Positions 8,931-17,390 of a stretch of 35,823 nucleotides of DNA are shown here, in pieces. A model generated the notes under the pieces. The model worked only from the letters and a program-made list of their open reading frames with translations, was not told the origin of the DNA and made no database searches. A program made the translations under genes and the position numbers. This DNA comes from Ructibacterium gallinarum (GTDB taxonomy: Bacteria > Bacillota > Clostridia > Monoglobales > Monoglobaceae): the NCBI RefSeq assembly GCF_014982785.1, contig NZ_JADCKB010000027.1:1-35823 (forward strand), in the 5' to 3' direction. How positions within the stretch are numbered: the first letter of the stretch is position 1; every line of letters begins with the position of its first letter.

Positions 8931-9878
8931 ATGTTTGAAAAAATGATTTCTGCTTTGTGCAATGCGGAGAAAATTGGAATTTTTACCCATACGAATCCGG
9001 ATGGAGACGCTATGGGCAGTGCATATTCTTTGAAATTGGTGCTGGAAGGAATGGGAAAGCAGGCGGCTGTCTTTTTGCAGTCCCATCCCGACAGTGCAGC
9101 ACTGCATCTGATTTTTAAAGGTGCGGACAGCGCTTTGGATAAAAGCGAATGTGATCTGCTGGTTGCCCTGGATTGCGGTGATTCCAAGCGCTTGGGGGAG
9201 GATGAGGCTTTTTTCCTGTCCCATGCCAATACGGTGGCCATGGATCACCATGTTACACATCAGCCTTTTGCCAAGGAAACGGTTGTTGAGGGAATTTCTT
9301 CTACCTGCGAGCTGATGCTGGGGCTGTATCGTGCCATGCAGGTACCCTTGTCCGGCACCGTTGCACGTAATTTGTATATTGGTATGGTGAGCGACACCGG
9401 AAATTTTAAGTACGAAGGTCTGACTGCGGATACCTTTCGTGCGGCGGCCGCGCTGGTCGAAGCTGGTGTGGATTTTGCGGAAATATCCAAAAAATTGTTT
9501 GATACCAAAACCATGGAATATTATCATCTAATGCGAATTGCTTTGGATCGGCTGTCTCTTTATCAAGACGGGAAAATAGCTGCACTTTACCTTTCGGAAG
9601 AAGATTTTCAAAAAGCAGGCATCGAGGAATCGCAGGCGCCGGGAATCGTTACTTTGCCTGTCAGCATAGAGGGTGTTGAGGCAGGTATCTACCTTCGAAG
9701 GAGAGGCAGTGAATACAAGGTTAGTCTACGATCGGCTGGCAAGGTTGATGTGGCGGCTGTGGCTGCTGTAATGGGCGGCGGCGGACATGTGCGTGCCAGT
9801 GGATATTCTGTATTTCAGACCTTGGATCCGCAGGATATTATAGAAGATGCCATCGAGCAGCTTCAAAAGCAGCTGTAA
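8931..9878 (+). CDS. nrnA: DHH-family phosphoesterase, NrnA-like nanoRNase / pAp phosphatase
   Basis: A 315-residue DHH/DHHA1 phosphoesterase. NrnA enzymes degrade short RNA oligonucleotides and dephosphorylate pAp. Metal-binding motifs are present: HTNPDGDAMGS (His20, Asp24, Asp26), LDCGD, the DHH triad at residues 105-107, and GMVSDTGNF. The C-terminal DHHA1 substrate motif GGGGHVRASGY is intact. It lies 15 bp after rbfA and 32 bp before truB, its usual place in this operon. Cyclic-di-AMP/pApA hydrolysis, known for related DHH enzymes, cannot be excluded. Confidence 0.93.
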   Translation: MFEKMISALCNAEKIGIFTHTNPDGDAMGSAYSLKLVLEGMGKQAAVFLQSHPDSAALHLIFKGADSALDKSECDLLVALDCGDSKRLGEDEAFFLSHANTVAMDHHVTHQPFAKETVVEGISSTCELMLGLYRAMQVPLSGTVARNLYIGMVSDTGNFKYEGLTADTFRAAAALVEAGVDFAEISKKLFDTKTMEYYHLMRIALDRLSLYQDGKIAALYLSEEDFQKAGIEESQAPGIVTLPVSIEGVEAGIYLRRRGSEYKVSLRSAGKVDVAAVAAVMGGGGHVRASGYSVFQTLDPQDIIEDAIEQLQKQL

Positions 9879-9910
9879 ATGGACAAAATAAAATAAGAGG
9901 GAAAAAGAGA

Positions 9911-10795
9911 ATGAATGGTATCATCAATGTAAATAAGCCAATAGGGTTTACCTCTCATGATGTGGTAGCACGGCTGCGAAAAATTTTAAATATCAGGAAA
10001 ATCGGCCATACAGGGACATTGGATCCTGACGCCACCGGTGTTTTGCCGGTGTGTGTAGGACAGGCTACCAAAGCGGTGGAACTTCTTTCTGCCAAAGATA
10101 AACAGTATGAGGCCCAGGTGCGCTTAGGCGCCGAGACAGATACGCAGGATGCTTCCGGCCGTATTATTTGCAGCAGCGATGCTGCTGTGACGGAAGAAGA
10201 AGTCTTTCGTATCGTCCGAAGCTTTGTAGGAGAAGGAAGCCAGATCCCTCCCATGTATTCGGCAATCAAGCAGAATGGAAAAAAGCTTTACGAATTGGCA
10301 CGGGCAGGGGTAGAGGTGGAGCGCCAGCCCCGGAAAATTTATATCCATAGGATTGAAGTGCTTTCCATGGACTTGGAAAACCGCTCCTTTTCCATTTTGG
10401 TGGATTGCTCAAAGGGAACCTATATTCGCACCCTTTGTCAGGATATTGGACGAAAACTGGGATGTTTTGCGCATATGTCAGCGCTTTGCCGGACTCGTTC
10501 CGGACAGTTTGATCTAAAAAATGCACTGACGCTGGAACAGATAGAAGATGCGGTGCAGCATGGAGACAGTTCCTTTTTTATTCCTGTTGACCGGGTGTTT
10601 TCTGATATGCCAGCTTTATATTTATCCGAGCGAAAAGCGGAAAAAATGTGCCATGGCGTTCAGGTTTCGACGCCAGGGATGAATGACGGTGTGCTTTACC
10701 GGGTTTACAATGAAAAAGGAAAATTCTTATCGGTTTCCCGTGCGGAAAACGGTGTGTTAAAACTTGTGAAAACTTTCTTTGGAACGGAAAATTAA
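9911..10795 (+). CDS. truB: tRNA pseudouridine(55) synthase TruB
   Basis: A 294-residue enzyme that makes pseudouridine 55 in the T-loop of tRNA. It starts with GIINVNKPIGFTSHDVV, and the catalytic motif GTLDPDATGVLP contains Asp38. Further family segments are VDCSKGTYIRTLCQDIG and a C-terminal region consistent with a PUA-like tail. AAGAGGGAAAAAGAG precedes the ATG. It is followed closely by ribF, as in most Firmicutes. Confidence 0.96.
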   Translation: MNGIINVNKPIGFTSHDVVARLRKILNIRKIGHTGTLDPDATGVLPVCVGQATKAVELLSAKDKQYEAQVRLGAETDTQDASGRIICSSDAAVTEEEVFRIVRSFVGEGSQIPPMYSAIKQNGKKLYELARAGVEVERQPRKIYIHRIEVLSMDLENRSFSILVDCSKGTYIRTLCQDIGRKLGCFAHMSALCRTRSGQFDLKNALTLEQIEDAVQHGDSSFFIPVDRVFSDMPALYLSERKAEKMCHGVQVSTPGMNDGVLYRVYNEKGKFLSVSRAENGVLKLVKTFFGTEN

Positions 10796-10815
10796 AAAAC
10801 GGGAGTGTGAAAGCA

Positions 10816-11805
10816 GTGCGGGTCTATACGCAGGAGGATCCCAGAAAGGATTTGCAGCATGAGAATTGGCAGAAGCGGGGAACCGCTGTAGCACTTGGAA
10901 GCTTTGATGCAGTACATATCGGGCATCAGATGTTGATCCGTCAGGTTGTGGAATATGCCAAAAAAATGGATTTGACTTCGGTGGTGTATTTGTTTCGCAA
11001 TCAGCCCCGAAGCGTTTTGGGCGGTGTTCCTGTCCCGGCGGTAAACACCTTTGAAGGCCGGATTCAAATTTTGAAAGAATTGGGTGTAGATGTGGTGATC
11101 GCACAGTGGTTTACGCCTGAATTTGCTGCAATTTCTGCGGAAACCTTTGTTTTGGATTATTTAAAAAACTGGCTGCATGCTAAGTATGTTGCGGCGGGGT
11201 TCAATTATCATTTCGGCTGCAGGGGAGAGGGCGATATTCATACACTGTGTGCGCTTTGCAGACGGGAAGGAATTCGGATTGATGAGATTCCCTGTGTTGC
11301 GTTGGAAGGATATCCGGTTTCCAGCACCCGTGTCCGCAGTTTGATTCAGGACGGGAAAATGGAGGAGGCGGCGGCCTGCCTGGGCCGGCCGTTTTCTTTA
11401 AGCGGGACGGTGATCGATGGAAATCAGCTGGGGCGTACTATGGGATTTCCCACCGCCAATATTGCCATGCCGGAAGGCGTTGTTTTGCCGCATTACGGTG
11501 TTTATGTCAGCAGGACCATGGCAGAAGGCAAGTGGTATCGTTCGATTACCAATGTGGGGGATAAACCTACGGTAAAAAAGAACAGCTTATGTATTGAATC
11601 GCATTTACTGGCGTTTTCCGGGGATATTTACGGAAAACCCATTGAGATTCAGTTTTATTATTACATTCGCGGTATAACAAAATTTGAGAATCTGGATCAG
11701 CTGAAGCGACAGCTGGAATCGGACAAGAAAACTGCGCAGATGTTTTTCGGAAAAGAAACGCAGCGTTTTTCTTTGCATGTTGGACCGAACAGTGAGAGAA
11801 AATAG
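10816..11805 (+). CDS. ribF: Bifunctional riboflavin kinase / FAD synthetase RibF
   Basis: A roughly 329-residue bifunctional enzyme making FMN and then FAD. The N-terminal FAD synthetase domain has the nucleotidyl-transferase motif ALGSFDAVHIGHQ and STRVRSLI; the C-terminal riboflavin kinase domain has GRTMGFPTANI. The start is uncertain: GTG 10816 lies 10 bases after GGGAG (10801-10805) and is preferred; GTG 10807 in the same frame is only 1 base from that site. It is the last gene of the operon; rpsO, often found next, is absent and a strong terminator overlaps the stop codon. No FMN riboswitch is visible upstream. Confidence 0.95.
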   Translation: MRVYTQEDPRKDLQHENWQKRGTAVALGSFDAVHIGHQMLIRQVVEYAKKMDLTSVVYLFRNQPRSVLGGVPVPAVNTFEGRIQILKELGVDVVIAQWFTPEFAAISAETFVLDYLKNWLHAKYVAAGFNYHFGCRGEGDIHTLCALCRREGIRIDEIPCVALEGYPVSSTRVRSLIQDGKMEEAAACLGRPFSLSGTVIDGNQLGRTMGFPTANIAMPEGVVLPHYGVYVSRTMAEGKWYRSITNVGDKPTVKKNSLCIESHLLAFSGDIYGKPIEIQFYYYIRGITKFENLDQLKRQLESDKKTAQMFFGKETQRFSLHVGPNSERK

Positions 11806-11853
11806 AGCATATCCCCTCTGGCAGAGTTTTTTGAGAGAGGATATGCTCTTTTT
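11804..11853 (+). terminator. Terminator of the nusA-ribF operon, probably bidirectional
   Basis: An 11-bp perfect outer stem (11804-11814, AGAGCATATCC, with 11839-11849, GGATATGCTCT) is followed by TTTTTGTTTTG. The stem begins inside the ribF stop codon. On the minus strand the flank reads ATTTTCTCTC, so it can also end the convergent kinase transcript. Confidence 0.9.
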
Positions 11854-11870
11854 GTTTTGTGTTTTATTTG

Positions 11871-13658
11871 TCAGGTTTCCTTGGCAAGTTCGGTAACCGG
11901 CATTTTTAACTCCACTTTGGTTCCTCCTGCGGAGCCTTTTTTTAAAGTCAATCCGTATTCTTTGCCGAAAATCAGCTGTATCCTTTGATGGGTGTTGGTC
12001 AGACCCAAATGCTCGGATTCCCGGATGGTGCTGTCGCCTAAATATTTTTGATATTCATGAAGCTGAGCATCGGGAATGCCAGCACCGTCATCTTCTATTG
12101 TAAGATATAGCAGTTCTTTGGTCCGTTTTGAGGAGATCCAAATATTTCCCGGCCGTTTTGCGGGTAAAATACCATGCAAAATGGCATTTTCCACAATCGG
12201 CTGCAAAATCAGTTTAATAACCCGGCATTTGGCAGTATTTTCGGCAATATCCCAGTGGATCATAAACTGATCGCAGTATTTGATGTTTTGAATTTTTAAA
12301 TATTTTTCCGTCAGTTCTATTTCCTGTTCTAAAGGCACCAGAATGGTTTTGGTATCCAGCATATAGTGCAGCAGATCTGCAAGAAGTGCGACGATTTGCG
12401 TAATTTTGTTATCCTCTTTAAATGTACCGATTGTCATGAGATTGACAGCCTGGAGCGTATTGAAAAGAAAATGAGGATTCATCTGCGTTTGCAGCGCTAT
12501 GGATTGACTTTTTTTCAGTTTTTCCAGCTGTTCCATTAATTTTTTTTCAAATTCTTTGTTTTTATCTGTAATTTTCGCAATGTTATCTGTGATATAAGTA
12601 AACTCATTATAATCGCTGGCACCGGAACTGCTGTCTGCACCGGGTTCCGCTGTGTCCGGAAATTGCACCGCCTGAATCAGCCGGATAAGCGATTGATAAA
12701 ATTTTGTGGTAATTAGAAAAGAAAGAATCAAACTGCCTAAAACTGAAATAACAATAAATAAAAGTGCGGAGAGTCCCAGCATGGAAGAGGCCTTCCCGGA
12801 AGAAACCGGGGTGTATAAATAGCATTGACGGCGGTTATTGGTGTCGGACAGGCAGGAAATATAACTGCCGTTTTGCCGGCAGAACGAAAAAGAGGTATTT
12901 CCTTGTACTTTGGCTGCGGGGAGATATGTATCTGCAAACATTTTTCCTATATAATCAACCGAAGAGGAAAAAAGTACCTGTCCGTTTTCATCAACCAGAA
13001 GCAGGGTTTCATCAGTTTCAATTGGTGCAATCAAATTGGTCAGTTCCTGAAGGCTTAGGTTGATAATAAAAAGCCCAGCCAGCTGGTCGTGAATATAAAT
13101 GGGTGAACGAACGGTGAGAACAGAGACAGAAGCGGCGCCCCCAAACGCAGGTACTTCACGGTTCCAGATGCCGATTTCAGAAACCTTGCTGTCGTTTTTT
13201 TGCTCCAGGAATCCTGGGTCATAGAACATGGGAAAGAAGGCGCTGTTTTTGCTTGCATGGCAGTAATTTGTTGCATAATTATAAACATACACGGACTGGA
13301 GATAGGGATGTGTGGAAACCGTCTCCGCAAGCGAGAAAGCAAAGCTTTGGAGATCTTCCATGGGAGACGTACCTGTCTCGTTTGACAGAACCCGTAGGAC
13401 GGTAGGATTGCCTGTGATGGACCGGCGTAAATTATCTACTTCCTGAAAAACCAGGTTTGCGGCGTTCATGCTTTGGGCAAGGGTTTGCAAATGTGAAGAG
13501 GCGGTATCTTTTTCGTTAATTTGGCTGTAAATAAAAAATACACATACATTGATAAGCAGAATAGGGACAATAATGATACATAGAATTAACCGTACATATT
13601 TAAAGAAGACACTTTGAAATCTAAAATTTTTGATATAGGTCCATGCCCGGGGGAACAT
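11871..13658 (-). CDS. YesM-type sensor histidine kinase
   Basis: A 595-residue membrane histidine kinase. Residues about 21-46 and 290-320 are membrane helices; between them lies a Cache-like extracellular sensor of about 240 residues. A HAMP-like linker and a coiled region (KNKEFEKKLMEQLEKLKK) lead to the His_kinase domain, whose motif QTQMNPHFLFNTLQ contains phospho-acceptor His396, and a C-terminal ATPase domain (EDDGAGIP, GLTNTHQRI). I favour ATG 13658, 8 bases after GGAG; GTG 13667, overlapping the regulator stop, is possible. It is the second gene of the regulator-kinase unit. YesM/YesN pairs next to LplABC importers typically control polysaccharide use; the ligand here is unknown. Confidence 0.93.
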   Translation of the reverse strand: MFPRAWTYIKNFRFQSVFFKYVRLILCIIIVPILLINVCVFFIYSQINEKDTASSHLQTLAQSMNAANLVFQEVDNLRRSITGNPTVLRVLSNETGTSPMEDLQSFAFSLAETVSTHPYLQSVYVYNYATNYCHASKNSAFFPMFYDPGFLEQKNDSKVSEIGIWNREVPAFGGAASVSVLTVRSPIYIHDQLAGLFIINLSLQELTNLIAPIETDETLLLVDENGQVLFSSSVDYIGKMFADTYLPAAKVQGNTSFSFCRQNGSYISCLSDTNNRRQCYLYTPVSSGKASSMLGLSALLFIVISVLGSLILSFLITTKFYQSLIRLIQAVQFPDTAEPGADSSSGASDYNEFTYITDNIAKITDKNKEFEKKLMEQLEKLKKSQSIALQTQMNPHFLFNTLQAVNLMTIGTFKEDNKITQIVALLADLLHYMLDTKTILVPLEQEIELTEKYLKIQNIKYCDQFMIHWDIAENTAKCRVIKLILQPIVENAILHGILPAKRPGNIWISSKRTKELLYLTIEDDGAGIPDAQLHEYQKYLGDSTIRESEHLGLTNTHQRIQLIFGKEYGLTLKKGSAGGTKVELKMPVTELAKET

Positions 13659-13663
13659 AAGAT

Positions 13664-15127
13664 TCACTCCTTTTGCTGTGCGCGGTATTCTGTAGGCGTA
13701 TAGCCCGTATACAATTTAAACAGCCGGTAAAAATGCTGGACATTGTGATATCCCACACGGCTGCATATTTCATAAACTTTGATATCCGGCTGCCGCAGCA
13801 ATTCTGCGGCTTTTTCCATGCGGATCCGGGTTAGATAGTCGATAAATTTTTCTCCTGTTTTTTGTTTGAAAAAGCGGCTCAAATAAATGGGATTCAGTGC
13901 CACAAACCCGGCGACCTCTTTTAGCGTAATATCTTTGGCGTAATTTTCACGGATATAGCGCTGGGCCTTTTCGATCAGATGTTCATAGCCGTCAGGGCCA
14001 AGACCGTCACGAAATTGCTGTGCCGTTTCACGGACAAAAATACTCAGCTGACGATGTATTTCCTTTGCGTCATCTGTATTCAGCAAAGGATAGGAAATGG
14101 ATTTGTCAGCGGCGAAGGAGCGGACAGACTGCAGCAGTGTCCGTGCGATATCCTGGGCTTTTTGCAGAGTGATTTCAGTCGGCTGGAACAAAAGGTCAAA
14201 GGCCTGGCAGGCTGCTTCGGTTTTTCCCGTATGAATGAGTGAAAGCAGTGTTTCCATAGAGTTTTTTGTATATTCCGGGTCAATGGCCGCCAAATGTTCG
14301 TAATCTTCAGCCAGGGCAAACAAATCTGCATATTGCGGGGTTGTGCGGATATTACAGCGCAGTCCCAAAATTTCACAATATTGCTGAGCTCGCTCGGTCA
14401 AATCAGGAAGTGCACCGTTTTCAGAAAAAAGCAAAAAGGAGGCGGCCTGCTTCTCGGCAAACAGAGGATAACACAGATAGCCGCAGTCAGCCGGAATCAA
14501 AAAGTGCCAAAGACTTTGGTAAAATCTCTCCCGTCCGTGCTTCCATTTTTTATCTAAAAAATCGTCAAATTCAGCAAATTCCGCACGCACATAAAAACAG
14601 GGAAAATCCAGAATCCGGACGGGAAGCCTTGCGGACAAGCATTTTTCTTCAGCTTGGGCACGACTGGAAACTGCTTTAAGAAGAATCTCATGCAGACAGG
14701 TGCGTTGTATGAGGCTTTCCAGTTCCTGGGCATCATATGCCGGCTGGCGTTTATCCAGAGATGCCTTTAGATCGGTAAATGTTTCATAGAGTGCTTGATA
14801 TGTAATCGGCTTGGTCAAATAGGCGCAAACGTTATTCCGAATGGCCGCCTGGGCGTAATCAAAGCTGCGGTATCCCGACATGATTATGACAGAAATGTCT
14901 GGATAGTTCCTGTTGATATATTCTGCAAGATCAATGCCGGATGGCCCGCCGGGCATTTTGATATCGGTTAAAATTGCATCTACTGCGTTTTCGGTAATAA
15001 AATCAAGAGCCTTTTGTGCATCCGTAAATGTGCCGGAAATGTGAAAACCCAGAGCTTCCCAATCCAGAACGTGCACCATTTGCCGGCAAAAAAGCAGTTC
15101 GTCATCGACAATGAGTAGATTATACAT
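13664..15127 (-). CDS. YesN-type response regulator, AraC-family DNA-binding domain
   Basis: A 487-residue cytoplasmic regulator. The receiver domain (residues 1-120) has the acidic pocket VDDE (7-10) and phospho-acceptor Asp55 in LTDIKMPGG, with Lys in the LTKPITYQAL segment. A poorly conserved middle region follows, and two helix-turn-helix motifs of the AraC type fill about residues 385-487 (ITLKEVAGFVALNPIYLSRF and YEICSRVGYHNVQHFYRLF). The start is ATG 15127 because GGGAGGA lies 6 bases upstream; the longer in-frame start at 15157 has no site. It lies head-to-head with the ABC importer unit, its probable target, and its own promoter is at 15244-15272. Confidence 0.94.
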   Translation of the reverse strand: MYNLLIVDDELLFCRQMVHVLDWEALGFHISGTFTDAQKALDFITENAVDAILTDIKMPGGPSGIDLAEYINRNYPDISVIIMSGYRSFDYAQAAIRNNVCAYLTKPITYQALYETFTDLKASLDKRQPAYDAQELESLIQRTCLHEILLKAVSSRAQAEEKCLSARLPVRILDFPCFYVRAEFAEFDDFLDKKWKHGRERFYQSLWHFLIPADCGYLCYPLFAEKQAASFLLFSENGALPDLTERAQQYCEILGLRCNIRTTPQYADLFALAEDYEHLAAIDPEYTKNSMETLLSLIHTGKTEAACQAFDLLFQPTEITLQKAQDIARTLLQSVRSFAADKSISYPLLNTDDAKEIHRQLSIFVRETAQQFRDGLGPDGYEHLIEKAQRYIRENYAKDITLKEVAGFVALNPIYLSRFFKQKTGEKFIDYLTRIRMEKAAELLRQPDIKVYEICSRVGYHNVQHFYRLFKLYTGYTPTEYRAQQKE

Positions 15128-15243
15128 ACAAATTCCTCCCGAGAATGTTAAAACCAAAAACTGATAAAAAAGATTGTCTGCATTTTTTAGATAGCCATAC
15201 GATCTGCGGACGTTTGCGCTATGAAAAATGAATTTCTCTTTCG

Positions 15244-15272
15244 ATTATATACAAATCATGTTAAAATTGCAA
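15244..15272 (-). promoter_or_regulatory. Promoter of the regulator-kinase unit
   Basis: On the minus strand, -35 TTGCAA (15267-15272) and -10 TATAAT (15244-15249) are 17 bp apart. The predicted leader to the regulator start at 15127 is about 110 nt. Confidence 0.65.
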
Positions 15273-15279
15273 TACAAAT
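15249..15279. promoter_or_regulatory. Direct repeat, candidate AraC-type operator
   Basis: ATACAAAT occurs at 15249-15256 and again at 15272-15279, 23 bp apart, about two helical turns, and a near copy (ATACAAAA) is at 15380-15387 by the importer promoter. AraC-family proteins often bind such paired direct repeats. The pair overlaps the regulator promoter. The region is A/T-rich, so chance occurrence is possible. Confidence 0.3.
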
Positions 15280-15335
15280 TCTTCGGAAAGGGCAAATCCG
15301 TTTATTTTTGCACACCAAAAGTATAAAATAACATA

Positions 15336-15365
15336 TTTACAAGGGAATGAAAAATAAATTATAAT
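15336..15365 (+). promoter_or_regulatory. Promoter of the importer / surface-protein unit
   Basis: -35 TTTACA (15336-15341), 18-bp spacer, -10 TATAAT (15360-15365), 49 bp before the first start codon; GGGAGAG (15400-15406) is the ribosome binding site. No other convincing promoter is visible before 33.9 kb. Confidence 0.6.
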
Positions 15366-15413
15366 ATTTTATGCAAAGTATACAAAATAATAAATGGGCG
15401 GGAGAGATCAGCT

Positions 15414-16367
15414 ATGAAAACAGCCAAACTGTCAAAAGGCGGCGCGGCACACAGGCGCTTGCGCATTTTACACAACACCAATCATTTGCAGCTTTACTTA
15501 ATGTGTGTGATTCCGCTGGGATTATTCTTTGTTTTTTCTTATCTGCCTATGTTTGGGATCGTGATTGCTTTTAAAGATTATCGGTTTGACAAGGGAATTT
15601 TCGGCAGCGAATGGGTTGGCTTTAAAAATTTTGAGTTTTTTATAAAGTCCAATGATTTTTTGCGCCTGGTGCGCAACACACTTGGAATGAATTCCATTTT
15701 TATTGTAACAGGCTTGATTGCTTCTATTACAGTCGCACTGCTGCTCAATGAAGTGCGAAAACGTGTTTTTGTAAAGGTCTATCAAACCGTTTTGATTGTT
15801 CCGTATTTTTTGTCCTGGGTCGTGGTCGGCTATATGGTATACGCATTTTTGAATCCGGAATATGGATTTATCAATTCAGTGCTCCGGCGGATGGGCGGAG
15901 AAGCGGTATCGTGGTATACAGAAGCGAGATATTGGCCGTTTATTTTGACATTGGCTTCTGTATGGAAACGGGTCGGCATGGATTCGGTCATATATTTTGC
16001 GGCACTGACCGCAATCGATCAAACTTATTATGAAGCCGCCAGAATTGACGGAGCCAATAAATGGCAGTGTATGTGGCACATCACTTTGCCTGGAATCCGT
16101 CCTGTGGCGATTACGCTGACAATTTTAGCCATTGGAAATATTTTTCGTGCAGATTTTGGGCTATTTTATCAGGTCACAAGGGACGTGGGTTCTCTGTATT
16201 CCACCACGGACGTTATGGACACGTATGTATACAGAGTGATGAGAAGTTTGGGAGATATGTCTTTATCCTCTGCGGCTGGTTTGCTGCAGTCGATGGTAGG
16301 GCTTGTTATGGTACTGCTGACCAATCTGGCAGTCAGAAAAATTGAACCGGATAGCGCCATATTCTGA
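15414..16367 (+). CDS. Sugar ABC transporter permease, LplB/MalF type
   Basis: A 317-residue inner-membrane permease of the carbohydrate-uptake type 1 class, with about six membrane helices. The N-terminal segment LYLMCVIPLGLFFVFSYLP and GIVIAFKDYRF are hallmarks of the LplB/YtcP-partner group. The EAA loop that docks the ATPase is YEAARIDGANKWQCMWHITL (starting near residue 206). It begins the long rightward unit and is followed by the second permease after 15 bp. No ATP-binding subunit is encoded nearby; such importers commonly borrow a shared MsmK/MsmX-type ATPase. Substrate is probably an oligosaccharide freed by the downstream secreted proteins (inference). Confidence 0.94.
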   Translation: MKTAKLSKGGAAHRRLRILHNTNHLQLYLMCVIPLGLFFVFSYLPMFGIVIAFKDYRFDKGIFGSEWVGFKNFEFFIKSNDFLRLVRNTLGMNSIFIVTGLIASITVALLLNEVRKRVFVKVYQTVLIVPYFLSWVVVGYMVYAFLNPEYGFINSVLRRMGGEAVSWYTEARYWPFILTLASVWKRVGMDSVIYFAALTAIDQTYYEAARIDGANKWQCMWHITLPGIRPVAITLTILAIGNIFRADFGLFYQVTRDVGSLYSTTDVMDTYVYRVMRSLGDMSLSSAAGLLQSMVGLVMVLLTNLAVRKIEPDSAIF

Positions 16368-16382
16368 GGAAGGAGGAAGAAA

Positions 16383-17336
16383 ATGCAAAAAAATAGTACA
16401 ATGACTTCTGCTGCGGTTCCTGTCAAAGATTCAAAAAAGCCTGTCTTTGCATCAGTAAAGCATGAGAAGAAAAAAAGACAGCTGGGGCTGCATCTTTTGT
16501 TTATGGTGTTATGTATTCTGTTTATTGTGCCTTTTTTGCTTGTTTTGTCCATTTCTTTTTCGAACGAACGGGACATTATTATGACAGGATATTCCTTTAT
16601 CCCTAAACATTTTGACCTTGCGGCATACCAATATGTTTTTCAGAATCCGCAGTCAGTGCTCAATGCTTATAAGGTAACGGCTTTTAATACAGTGGTTGCA
16701 ACTGCTTTGAGCGTCTTTATTATGAGCATGGTTGCATATCCTTTGAGCAAGAAAAGACTGAAAGGCAGGGTGGCGATCAATTTCTTTATTTTCTTTACTA
16801 TGCTGTTTAATGGAGGAATGGTGCCCACTTATATTGTAATTACACAATACCTTCATCTTGATAACAAAATTTGGGTATATATTTTACCGTATTTAGTAAA
16901 CGCATGGCATATTTTTTTGCTTCGGTCTTTTTTCTCTACACTGCCTGAGGAAATCTTTGAATCGGCTTTGATGGACGGGGCAAGTGAATTTCGGATTTTT
17001 TTGTCCTTTGTCCTTCCGCTTTCCAAGCCAGGGCTTGCGACCGTCACTTTGTTTTGCGCTCTGGAGCGGTGGAATGACTGGATGACTTCTATGCTTTATG
17101 TCAGCAAGGAAAATTTGATCACTTTGCAATATATGCTGCAAAGAATATTGATTAATATCCAGTTTTTGCAGGAGCATTCCAATAACGCCGCTGCGGCAAA
17201 ACTTGCGTCAGAAATTCCGTCGGAAACTGTGCGGATGGCGTTGGCAGTGGTGGCTGCGGGACCCATGCTGCTGGTGTTTCCGTTTTTCCAGAAGTATTTT
17301 GTAAAGGGACTCACCATTGGAGCGGTGAAAGGGTAG
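16383..17336 (+). CDS. Sugar ABC transporter permease, YtcP/LplC (MalG) type
   Basis: A 317-residue partner permease. After a cytoplasmic N-terminus of about 35 residues it has six predicted membrane helices; the EAA loop is FESALMDGASEFRIFLSFVL (starting near residue 192), and the typical C-terminus FFQKYFVKGLTIGAVKG is intact. AGGAAGGAGG lies just before ATG. It pairs with the preceding permease to form the membrane channel and is 54 bp from the binding-protein gene. Confidence 0.94.
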   Translation: MQKNSTMTSAAVPVKDSKKPVFASVKHEKKKRQLGLHLLFMVLCILFIVPFLLVLSISFSNERDIIMTGYSFIPKHFDLAAYQYVFQNPQSVLNAYKVTAFNTVVATALSVFIMSMVAYPLSKKRLKGRVAINFFIFFTMLFNGGMVPTYIVITQYLHLDNKIWVYILPYLVNAWHIFLLRSFFSTLPEEIFESALMDGASEFRIFLSFVLPLSKPGLATVTLFCALERWNDWMTSMLYVSKENLITLQYMLQRILINIQFLQEHSNNAAAAKLASEIPSETVRMALAVVAAGPMLLVFPFFQKYFVKGLTIGAVKG

Positions 17337-17390
17337 AAAATGTTTTTCGGGTAATTATTTTGAATTTCATATAAAAAAGGAGGAGTTGTA

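Noticed and set aside
10796-10815. FMN riboswitch upstream of ribF
   Set aside because: The gap is about 20 bases and ribF lies inside an operon; there is no room for the element.
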